A stretch of 7,730 nt of DNA from JBCCEV01 sp039030125 (GTDB taxonomy: Bacteria; Pseudomonadota; Gammaproteobacteria; Ga0077536), in the NCBI GenBank assembly GCA_039030125.1, contig JBCCEV010000181.1, positions 1 to 7,730 of the forward strand, given 5' to 3'. Shown piece by piece: positions 1 through 5,922 of this stretch. Position 1 is the first letter of the stretch, and each line of letters starts with the position of its first letter. The notes beneath the pieces are model-generated. The model saw nothing but the letters and a program-made list of their open reading frames with translations, was not told the DNA's origin and searched no databases. A program made the position numbers and the translations under genes.

Positions 1-247
1 CGGCAACGACGATCTCCTGCGCGTAGTCTTCGTGGTTGGAATAAATAGACGACTGCCCATAGCCCCGCATGTCGGGCGCGATGGCATGGAAACCGAGCGC
101 GGCGAAAACTGGGAGCTGATGGCGCCAACTGATCGATAACTCAGGCCAACCATGCACAAAAATAATGGGTGGGTGTTGCTCATTACCATCGGTGAGGTAG
201 GACATTCGGTGCTCACCGATCTTCATTGTGTGTTGGGTTATTGCCAC
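1..247 (-). CDS. Alpha/beta hydrolase, epoxide-hydrolase type (partial, N-terminal 82 residues)
   Basis: Reverse-strand translation gives the N-terminal part of an alpha/beta-hydrolase fold enzyme. Visible landmarks are HGWPE at residues 32-36 (the HGxP oxyanion-hole motif of epoxide hydrolases and haloalkane dehalogenases), a following SWRHQLP segment, and DMRGYGQSS at 59-67, the conserved D-x-R-G-x-G-x-S strand and loop of the family. The nucleophile elbow, acid and His lie beyond the window edge, so the exact reaction cannot be read. Hydrolysis of an epoxide or similar ester/halide is the family expectation. I chose the GTG at 247 because a strong GGGAGGA Shine-Dalgarno (minus strand, 262-256) sits 8 nt before it. 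The in-frame ATG at 277 lies upstream of that SD and is less likely. No signal peptide is seen, so the product is probably cytoplasmic. It is transcribed divergently from the deacetylase gene. Confidence 0.85.
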   Translation of the reverse strand, partial: MAITQHTMKIGEHRMSYLTDGNEQHPPIIFVHGWPELSISWRHQLPVFAALGFHAIAPDMRGYGQSSIYSNHEDYAQEIVVA

Positions 248-255
248 GGCCTCGC

Positions 256-262
256 TCCTCCC
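256..262 (-). promoter_or_regulatory. Shine-Dalgarno deciding a GTG start
   Basis: The minus strand reads GGGAGGA here, 8 nt before GTG at 247-245. It lies inside the longer ATG-initiated reading frame (start at 277), which argues for the GTG as the real start of the hydrolase gene. Confidence 0.6.
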
Positions 263-295
263 GATATTGCCAAGCATGTTAATACTACGCGACTG

Positions 296-320
296 GCGCG
301 AGGAGTGATGATCCTCGTGC
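296..320 (+). repeat. Inverted repeat / hairpin in the divergent intergenic region
   Basis: GCGCGAGGA (296-304) and TCCTCGTGC (312-320) form a 9-bp stem with one G-T pair around the 7-base loop GTGATGA. It lies 34 bp before the deacetylase ATG and 48 bp upstream of the hydrolase GTG. The single imperfect pair is a G-U wobble if transcribed on the plus strand and a C-A mismatch on the minus strand, so an RNA hairpin in the deacetylase leader is slightly favoured. A DNA operator shared by the divergent genes is also possible. There is no clean T-run directly after it, so I do not call a terminator. No convincing -35/-10 pair was found in 248-354. Confidence 0.4.
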
Positions 321-354
321 TATGCTTTTCCCAGGTTCTTAGCGGGCGGGATTG

Positions 355-1335
355 ATGCAACTCATATCGCGGTTCTTAACGGTTTTCGCACTTTTAGTCT
401 CCGCCGATGTTTGGGCGCACGGCGATCCGCCGGCGCCAAGCGAAGAAGCGGTGTGGCAATGGTCCGCGGAGCAAATCAAAGAGCGGGTTGAACGGGTCCG
501 CGCGGGTCAGGACTTAACGCCACCAAGCTGGCCAGGGGGAGCACGCGTGGCGGTGAGCTTTTCATTCGATGTCGATACCGAACCGGTGTGGATGGGGTTC
601 CAACGACAGTCGAGCCCATCCTACATGTCGCGCGGTGAGTACGGTGCCCGCGTAGGAATGCCACGCGTTCTGGCGCTGTTGGAAAAACACGAAATTCCGG
701 CGAGTTTTTTCATTCCGGCGGCAACAATGATTCTACATCCGCAGGTCATGGAGAGTTTGAAGAAGCATCCTGAGTATGAAATTGGATTTCACTCCTACGT
801 TCACGAGAACCCGCTTACCCTCAACGATCAACAAGAGCGCGAAGTCTACGAGAAGGCAATGAAGATCTTTGTCGAACACGTCGGCAAACGCCCAGTGGGT
901 TTCCGCTCGGCTGCCTGGGATCTCACCCCTTCCACAATTCAAATTGTGCGCGATATGGGTTTCCTTTATGAAAGCAGCATGATGGCCGACGATCGTCCTT
1001 ATACCCTGGTATCGGAAGGGGTCGACACCGGTCTGGTTGAACTGCCGGTGGAATGGATCCTCGATGACTGGCCGCTGTTTCAAATCAGTTGGCCGAGTCA
1101 ACACGTAGCGCTCCGTAATGCCGAGGATGTTTACTCCATTTGGCGCGACGAATTCGACGGCGCTTATGATGAGGGAACCATCTATATTCTGACAATGCAT
1201 CCACAAGTCATCGGACATCGCTATCGCATGCAGATGCTCGACCGCCTCATCTCCTACATGAAAAGTAAGGAAGGCGTGTGGTTCGCCACGCACGAGCAGA
1301 TTGCTAGATACGTTAAAGAACAGGCAGGCCTTTGA
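355..1335 (+). CDS. Exported polysaccharide deacetylase, CE4 / NodB-homology family
   Basis: A 326-residue metal-dependent carbohydrate deacetylase. Residues 1-21 form a signal peptide ending VWA before HGD, so the enzyme probably acts in the periplasm or outside. NodB-fold motifs appear in order: FDVD (71-74, catalytic base and metal Asp), GFHSYVH (144-150, the H-x3-H metal pair H146/H150), RSAAWDLTPS (184-193, motif 3 Arg), DDWP (237-240) and MHPQ (281-284, motif 5 His). The FDVD start and the RxxxWxLTP motif resemble the HpPgdA/PuuE branch of the family more than chitin deacetylases. The substrate (peptidoglycan, another N-acetylated glycan, or a non-sugar amide as in PuuE allantoinases) cannot be fixed. 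The ATG at 355 is preferred over the TTG at 352. A weak GGGCGGG precedes it. The stop is followed after one base by the peroxiredoxin ATG, implying co-transcription and translational coupling. Confidence 0.88.
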   Translation: MQLISRFLTVFALLVSADVWAHGDPPAPSEEAVWQWSAEQIKERVERVRAGQDLTPPSWPGGARVAVSFSFDVDTEPVWMGFQRQSSPSYMSRGEYGARVGMPRVLALLEKHEIPASFFIPAATMILHPQVMESLKKHPEYEIGFHSYVHENPLTLNDQQEREVYEKAMKIFVEHVGKRPVGFRSAAWDLTPSTIQIVRDMGFLYESSMMADDRPYTLVSEGVDTGLVELPVEWILDDWPLFQISWPSQHVALRNAEDVYSIWRDEFDGAYDEGTIYILTMHPQVIGHRYRMQMLDRLISYMKSKEGVWFATHEQIARYVKEQAGL

Positions 1336-1336
1336 G

Positions 1337-1867
1337 ATGCTTAAACATCTGTTGCGTTGGAGCGCCGCGGCTGGTTCCCTTGTTTTCGGAATTGCCTTTG
1401 CACAGGATTTGGTAGTGGGTCAGCAGGCGCCTGATTTTTCACTGCTGGGATCAGATGGTAAAACCTACACGCTAGATGAAATGCGCGGCCAATATGTTGT
1501 TATCGCGTGGTTTCCCAAGGCGTTTACGGGCGGCTGAACCGCGCAATGCCGATCGCTCCGGGAGAGCGAACAACTCCTCAAGGACTTCGATGTCGCCTAC
1601 TTTATGGCGAGCGTTGATGACGCTCAAACGAACAAGAAATTTGCTGAAGCCAATGAAGCTAATTTCCCCATCTTAAGTGACCCTGGGAAAGCCGCCGCGA
1701 AAGCCTACGGCGTATTGTCGTTGATTGGCCTTGCTAAGCGTCACACGATTTATATTAATGCCGAAGGCCGGATTGCTTTTATTGACCGCAAGGTGAGCGT
1801 GGCCAGCGCCGGCGCCGATACGGCACGACGGTTGCGCGAGCTAGGAGTACCCGAGAGGGACGATTAG
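1337..1867 (+). CDS. Exported selenocysteine-containing peroxiredoxin (TGA at 1535-1537 read as Sec67)
   Basis: Read through an internal TGA, this is a complete 176-residue AhpC/TSA (BCP/PrxQ-like) peroxiredoxin. Residues 1-22 are a signal peptide (IAFA before QD), giving a periplasmic enzyme. APDFSLLGSDGK (31-42) is the typical redoxin start. WFPKAFTGG-U-TAQC (58-71) is the active site: P60-x3-T64-x2-U67 is the universal PxxxTxxC motif with Sec at the peroxidatic Cys. SVDD (92-95), FPILSDP (110-116) and R135 in RHTIYI complete the fold. Family members reduce H2O2 and organic peroxides. C71 is the only cysteine and the candidate resolving residue, at U+4 rather than the C+5 of PrxQ/BCP. The same frame continues without shift to a TAG stop, and a SECIS-like hairpin follows the TGA. 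Start ATG lies one base after the deacetylase stop (TGAGATG). The alternative is a Cys-to-stop pseudogene. SelA/B/C/D genes are not in the window. Confidence 0.85.
1535..1537 (+). other. Selenocysteine (UGA) recoding codon
   Basis: In-frame TGA sits at the position of the peroxidatic cysteine codon, between TGG-GG context residues T64-G65-G66 and T68-A69-Q70-C71. The protein family alignment needs Cys or Sec exactly here. TGA is the genuine terminator of the upstream deacetylase and of the DUF1538 gene, so a global TGA-to-Trp code is not the explanation. Confidence 0.82.
1551..1571 (+). promoter_or_regulatory. Bacterial SECIS-like hairpin
   Basis: TCGCTC (1553-1558) pairs perfectly with GAGCGA (1564-1569), leaving the 5-nt apical loop CGGGA (1559-1563). 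One A-A mismatch below, G1551 pairs with C1571. The loop starts 21 nt after the TGA. It has a G as second loop base, followed by further Gs. This matches the published description of bacterial SECIS elements: a stem-loop inside the coding region, immediately 3' of UGA, about 16-37 nt to the loop, with a G in the first two loop positions, recognised by SelB. The hairpin overlaps codons for R72 to Q78. I did not compute its energy. Confidence 0.7.
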
Positions 1868-2403
1868 TTGACCGGGCGCGGTTGCTCCGCTGCCGCGGCC
1901 GGTGCGCGATACTGCTCCAGCAGAATTCGCCAAACATTGCTGCGGCGCCCGGCAAGATAAATCGTGGGGGCCAGATCACCACACGTTAAAGTGAAGGCCG
2001 CGATCTTTTGGTACCACACGGTATCGGGCAGCGGCACATCGGTTGCTTCGAAGGAGCAGGATTGACCTTCTCCTAGCTGTTGCTGCTGGGCGTGCTCGCT
2101 AAACTGAGCCTTAAGTTGATTTTCTAACTCTTTGGTGAGCGCCTCGGCGACCACGCGTTGCTGCCCTGGGGCCGCTTTGCCGATTTCTGCCTTGGCGAGG
2201 TCGTTGCCAGCGACCAGAGTTGCCGCTTTTGAATAGAAATCCAGGCGCCGCAAAAGGCAGTCCAAGTTCAAAGGTTGAAGGGCGCTAACGTACTGGCTCA
2301 TTGCTTCGTTGGCGTCAAGCGGTTCTTTCTCGCAGGCCTTAAGCAGCGGGGATGCAACGAGTAGGCTTACACCCACAATTGTTAGTATTGCTGGTATCGG
2401 CAT
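1864..2403 (-). CDS. Exported protein of unknown family
   Basis: A 179-residue protein I do not recognise. Residues 1-19 are hydrophobic (PAILTIVGVSLLVASPLL begins at residue 4), typical of a signal peptide. C24 follows LLKA, an imperfect lipobox (Lys at -2), so a lipoprotein is possible but unproven. The rest is soluble and largely helical in appearance, with a Gln-rich stretch (QQQQ, 106-109) and a C-terminal Ala-rich tail. Three further cysteines at 49, 116 and 141 could form a disulfide in the periplasm. The segment 116-165 (strand-like, with TVWYQKIAAFTLTCG and IYLAGRRSNVWRI) looks like a small beta domain. ATG at 2403 is chosen. An in-frame GTG at 2415 would add four residues, and neither start has a clear SD. 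The gene converges on the peroxiredoxin gene with a 4-bp overlap of stop codons. Confidence 0.65.
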   Translation of the reverse strand: MPIPAILTIVGVSLLVASPLLKACEKEPLDANEAMSQYVSALQPLNLDCLLRRLDFYSKAATLVAGNDLAKAEIGKAAPGQQRVVAEALTKELENQLKAQFSEHAQQQQLGEGQSCSFEATDVPLPDTVWYQKIAAFTLTCGDLAPTIYLAGRRSNVWRILLEQYRAPAAAAEQPRPVN

Positions 2404-2494
2404 TGCTGTGAACACGTCATCGGATATTATTCGAAATATAGGCGGTACTTTAGCGCGGTCCTGTGATCTTTTCCGTGACCAATTTATAAAAAAG
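2404..2494. promoter_or_regulatory. Divergent intergenic region between the unknown exported protein and the FG-GAP protein gene
   Basis: This 91-bp region must hold the start signals of both divergent genes. It contains AT-rich segments (ATATTATTCGAAATAT around 2427-2442, with ATATT/AATAT arms, and AATTTATAAAAAAG directly before the plus-strand ATG). I cannot assign a convincing -35/-10 pair to either direction. The plus-strand gene has only AAAAAAG before its ATG, so its leader is short or its SD weak. Confidence 0.35.
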
Positions 2495-4726
2495 ATGCAT
2501 TACTTCATCGTTAATCAAATTCGATCTGCGCTGTGGATCAGTCTTTCAATCGCCATGCTCATGCCGGTGAGTGTTTTCCCGGCACCCTTCTTTTCGGATG
2601 TTAGCAGTGCCCGCGGACTAAATTTCACGACGATTAACACAACCTTTTTTCCAACCATCATCCCTGTGGATATGCAGATCGTACAGCGGATTTGGGGAAA
2701 TGGGGTCGCGGTTGGTGATGCTGACAATGATGGCGATTTAGACCTCTATATCCTCGGGCATCACAACCAAGCGAATAAACTTTTTCGCAATAATTTGGAG
2801 TCTGGCACTAAAAGCTTCACCGATGTCACCAGTGCACCGTTAGACGACATAGGCTACGGCCGGATCGCTCATTTCGTGGATTTGGATGATGATGGGGACC
2901 TCGATATCGTCCTACTCAATGATAACGATGGCACATTCCCCGCGAGTAAATTATTTCGCAACGATGGTGGCATGAACTTCACAGACGTCACGCCTGGCTC
3001 AGGATTTGCGCCGCTGAGCGCGATTATTGGTGGCGCCACAATAGCCGACTATGACGCAGATGGTCTTCTCGATATTTACATTTCGCGATGGGGCACCTTG
3101 GCGGCGATGCCTGGTGTCAACAAGCTCTATCGAGGGTTGGGGAATTTTCAATTCACTGAAACTCAGGTCAGCGCCGGGCTAGGTAGCGTGAGGGCTTTCA
3201 GTATTGGAACCTTCTTTGGCGATCTGGACAACGATCTAGATCCTGACCTCGTCGTTGCGATCGATGGCGGTCGTGACATTCTTTACCAGAATACGGGGGG
3301 CTCATTTAACGATGTCTCGGTGTCCGCCAATGTGCTGCACCTCGGTAATGACATGGGGATCGCGATTGGAGATTTCGATAATGATGATGATCTGGATTTC
3401 TACCAGACGAACATCACCGATTTAGACGTGCCCCCGGTCTTTGGTATTGGTAGGTTCAATATCCTCTACGAGAACCAGTTCGACGTCGCTCCAGGTTTGT
3501 CGTTCACCGATGAGGCGATCGCTCTGGGAATCGAAGACACTCATTGGGGTTGGGGCACGGAATTCGCCGATCTGGATAACGATGGTGACCTTGATCTGGT
3601 GGCGGTCTCCGGAATGGATGAATTCGTTGCCTACATTGATAGCGCCGCTAACAACATTCACAGTACTCAATCTCATCTGTTCGTCAACAACGGTGCCGGA
3701 TTTTCGCGCCTTCTGGGCGCCGGACTTGACGATGAGCAGGATTCGCGTGCGCTGGTCGCATTCGATTATGACCGGGACGGCGACCAGGACTTACTGATTA
3801 CCAACATAAATCAACCCGTGCAGCTCCTTGAGAACAACACAATCTCCGCAGGTAATTGGCTGGACGTTGGGCTCGCGCCGGATCGCTTGGCGATCGGTGC
3901 GCGGGTATACGTGACGGTAGGCGGGTTGACCCAGAGGCGAGATATCGTGACCGGCCGCAGCTTCTTAGTCGGTGTGCCTAGCGAGGCGCATTTCGGATTG
4001 GGTGCGGCCACCATTGTGGATCAGCTCCGAGTGGTTTGGAATGATGGTTATGAGTTTCAACTGGAGGACGTCGCCGTAGCGCAGATGCTGCGTTTTGAAC
4101 GCAACGTACCGACTTCCGTTACGCAGGTCCTTGATCAACAATTCCTAACCACCGCGCCGGCGAGCTTTGGGGTTTCCTCGGGCCTCGCTAGAGCACAAAC
4201 ATTCACGGCGGCTCAATCCGGCGCTCTAAATCAGCTCGATTTGAATCTCGCTCGTGCTCCAGGGGCGAGTGCCGGTTTACGGGTCTCGGTGTTCCTTACC
4301 AGCGGCGGCTTCCCGGTTGGAGATCCTGTTGCTAGCGTGGTTTTACCCGCTGATTTTATCGCGACAGATTTGACAGTGGTGGAAGTGGATGTTCGCCCCT
4401 TTGGGATCACGGTGCAGGCGGGCGGAAGGTATGCGATTGTCTTGGAGACAGACGACACCGAGGCTAACGCCTATAGGTGGCATGGCGACCCAGCCGGGGG
4501 CTATCGTGCCGGTCAGAGCCTTGAGAATAGCGGTTCGGGGTGGGTCGGCACCAGCGGCGCGGCGGATTCGGATTTCTGGTTCAAGACTTTTGTAGAAGCC
4601 TTGGCAACGCCCCCAGCGCCCAGAGCAGTGCCTGAATTCCTGCCCTGGCAGTACGGGTTGTTGATGTTGGTTTTGAGCCTCGCCGCGGTTCGAGTTCACT
4701 ACGCGCGCATGCGTGCGCCACGGTAG
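2495..4726 (+). CDS. Secreted FG-GAP/VCBS repeat and ASPIC/UnbV protein with C-terminal sorting-like signal
   Basis: A 743-residue cell-surface type protein. Residues 1-30 are a signal peptide (hydrophobic 12-28, cut after FPA). Seven calcium-loop repeats follow, as in integrin-like beta-propellers: DADNDGDLD (75), DLDDDGDLD (129), DYDADGLLD (185), DLDNDLDPD (243), DFDNDDDLD (293), DLDNDGDLD (359) and DYDRDGDQD (424). Residues 452-537 form an ASPIC/UnbV domain (GNWLDVGL, IGARVYVTVGG, AHFGLG, VDQLRVVWNDG). Residues 546-701 look like a beta-sandwich resembling the accessory domains of sorted surface proteins. The C-terminus has VPEFLPW (712-718), a hydrophobic stretch (719-732) and a basic tail (RVHYARMR). 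This resembles IPTL/PEP-CTERM sorting signals. Function is probably Ca-dependent binding or adhesion, with no catalytic motif seen. ATG 2495 is chosen because it starts the signal peptide. The longer frame from 2309 would overlap the divergent gene. Confidence 0.85.
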   Translation: MHYFIVNQIRSALWISLSIAMLMPVSVFPAPFFSDVSSARGLNFTTINTTFFPTIIPVDMQIVQRIWGNGVAVGDADNDGDLDLYILGHHNQANKLFRNNLESGTKSFTDVTSAPLDDIGYGRIAHFVDLDDDGDLDIVLLNDNDGTFPASKLFRNDGGMNFTDVTPGSGFAPLSAIIGGATIADYDADGLLDIYISRWGTLAAMPGVNKLYRGLGNFQFTETQVSAGLGSVRAFSIGTFFGDLDNDLDPDLVVAIDGGRDILYQNTGGSFNDVSVSANVLHLGNDMGIAIGDFDNDDDLDFYQTNITDLDVPPVFGIGRFNILYENQFDVAPGLSFTDEAIALGIEDTHWGWGTEFADLDNDGDLDLVAVSGMDEFVAYIDSAANNIHSTQSHLFVNNGAGFSRLLGAGLDDEQDSRALVAFDYDRDGDQDLLITNINQPVQLLENNTISAGNWLDVGLAPDRLAIGARVYVTVGGLTQRRDIVTGRSFLVGVPSEAHFGLGAATIVDQLRVVWNDGYEFQLEDVAVAQMLRFERNVPTSVTQVLDQQFLTTAPASFGVSSGLARAQTFTAAQSGALNQLDLNLARAPGASAGLRVSVFLTSGGFPVGDPVASVVLPADFIATDLTVVEVDVRPFGITVQAGGRYAIVLETDDTEANAYRWHGDPAGGYRAGQSLENSGSGWVGTSGAADSDFWFKTFVEALATPPAPRAVPEFLPWQYGLLMLVLSLAAVRVHYARMRAPR
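4625..4723 (+). other. C-terminal sorting-like signal (IPTL/PEP-CTERM-like)
   Basis: Residues 711-743 of the FG-GAP protein show the tripartite layout of exosortase-family signals: a short Pro/Trp motif (VPEFLPW), one membrane segment (YGLLMLVLSLAAV) and a cluster of Arg residues at the end. The motif is not a clean match to IPTL or PEP, so the assignment to a class is inference. A matching sortase is not in the window. Confidence 0.5.
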
Positions 4727-5922
4727 GTTTGTTCGACTTTGCCGACATGAGCTGGGGCAAGATAGGTGATGGCGCGAGTGATTGGTTGGGTAAAGATACA
4801 AATGTCCGTTATTTCATTTTCGATGCAGGTGTCTTTCATCGCTTGCATTACGGTGCTGACCAACGAGCGGCTGAGCACGCAACGAATCACGCCGCGCTCG
4901 CGATTCAGTCTGATCCCTGAAGCGGTGGTCTGTGATTCAGCTTCAATGAATTTTGCAAAGGTCACATTAGCGCCAGTTGCGCCCGCGCGAAGCATGGCCT
5001 CAAGCATCGTATCGGAATGTTTGCGGCTAACGATGCAACTCAAGCATTCCTGGTCAACGAGCCAGTTCCTTTTTTTCTCCCGCCCAAATATCGAGATCCC
5101 CGCGCCTTTCCCACCGGCTCCGAGTTCGACGACACTTTGATCGCGCCAATCCGTCGACCCTTTGATGCCATCAATCGCCGCGATGATTTGCTGCATATTG
5201 GCCGCGTGTCCACGATTGGCGACGGTGCTTGGAAGATTAATCAAGCCCTTTTGTACGGGCATACGAAATAGAAAACCGCGGCCTGGACTATCCAGGCGTC
5301 CGGCTTCGATCATCGCTTCGGTGACCGCGATTTTGTCGACGTTGTCGACGATCACTGTGACGACCTCCTTGGTTCCTTTTTTGGTGATCTTTAACCAGCC
5401 AAGCCGGTCACGGAGGCCGCGACCTTCGCAGTAGAAAATGATCGGGCCGTGAGCGCCCGCTTGCATGGCTGCTCTTGAAACGGCATCGACTTGATCGGGT
5501 TGGAGGATGGCAAAAATTGCGGTGAGATTTTCTTTGAGATCATGCGAGTGATCGATCTCGTCCTCTTCGTTGCCGGTACTCGACCACAGCGCAAATTCCT
5601 GTCCGTATTCAACGTCTTCGCAAGGGACTGAAAAAACCGCCCCTGCCCCCGGCAGATGTAGCTGTCCTATTCGAGTAATTGATTCGACGATTTGATCGAC
5701 CTGCGGATCAGGCACGATGAACTGCAGGAAATCGAGCTCGGGGCTGATCACGGGCACGAAATTTTGATACCAGCGATCGCGAATTAACGTACCTCGCGCG
5801 TTGAACAGAAGCGCGTTTTGCTCTCCAAGCTCGAACAGATGGTCAACCACGCGCGTCGCGACATTCGGTGGCAGTAGCGCCGAGACAATTGAGAGATTGG
5901 CTTTACTCAAGAATTCGCTCAT
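4699..5922 (-). CDS. Three-module PII-like (GlnB-like) regulatory protein
   Basis: A soluble 407-residue protein that I read as three ferredoxin-like PII-type modules. Module A (about 9-105) ends GAGAVFSVPCED. Module B (about 131-231) has an AGAHGP strand turn, VVTVIVDN, and SPGRGFLFRMPVQKG (212-226), which resembles the PII C-terminal segment with its glycine-rich turn and xxPV strand. Module C (about 292-388) has AGATGANVTF, GVIRCVLS and DICIFTQPI. Normal PII proteins are about 112 residues and trimerise, so three fused modules could build one trimer-like unit. No GlnB-type T-loop uridylylation Tyr is evident. A linker at 232-291 includes ELGAGGKGAG (267-276). The start ATG overlaps the DUF1538 stop (ATGA), with GAGGAAG just upstream, so the two are translationally coupled and the protein probably controls that membrane protein. 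The 3' end overlaps the FG-GAP gene by 28 bp. The PII-like relation is strong for module B and inferred for A and C. Confidence 0.75.
   Translation of the reverse strand: MSEFLSKANLSIVSALLPPNVATRVVDHLFELGEQNALLFNARGTLIRDRWYQNFVPVISPELDFLQFIVPDPQVDQIVESITRIGQLHLPGAGAVFSVPCEDVEYGQEFALWSSTGNEEDEIDHSHDLKENLTAIFAILQPDQVDAVSRAAMQAGAHGPIIFYCEGRGLRDRLGWLKITKKGTKEVVTVIVDNVDKIAVTEAMIEAGRLDSPGRGFLFRMPVQKGLINLPSTVANRGHAANMQQIIAAIDGIKGSTDWRDQSVVELGAGGKGAGISIFGREKKRNWLVDQECLSCIVSRKHSDTMLEAMLRAGATGANVTFAKFIEAESQTTASGIRLNRERGVIRCVLSRSLVSTVMQAMKDTCIENEITDICIFTQPITRAITYLAPAHVGKVEQTYRGARMRA

Noticed and set aside
152..355. 67-codon plus-strand frame before the deacetylase
   Set aside because: Antisense to the hydrolase N-terminus and across the intergenic region, with no support. 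The hydrolase motifs on the other strand explain the conservation.
733..1293. 186-codon minus-strand open frame
   Set aside because: Lies fully inside the deacetylase, whose motifs are unambiguous. It has no domain features and is an antisense shadow.
1333..1537. Alternative genetic code with TGA as Trp
   Set aside because: TGA is the natural terminator of the deacetylase (1333-1335) and of the DUF1538 gene (5919-5921). The active-site position calls for Cys/Sec, not Trp.
1301..1867. Peroxiredoxin as a nonsense pseudogene or two separate small proteins
   Set aside because: The two parts are in the same frame, the stop is exactly the peroxidatic Cys position, the downstream half is intact to a normal stop, and a SECIS-like hairpin follows. 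It remains a fallback if selB is missing in the host.
4343..4801. 152-codon minus-strand open frame
   Set aside because: Overlaps the FG-GAP C-terminal domain and the PII-like gene in another frame, with no recognisable protein features.
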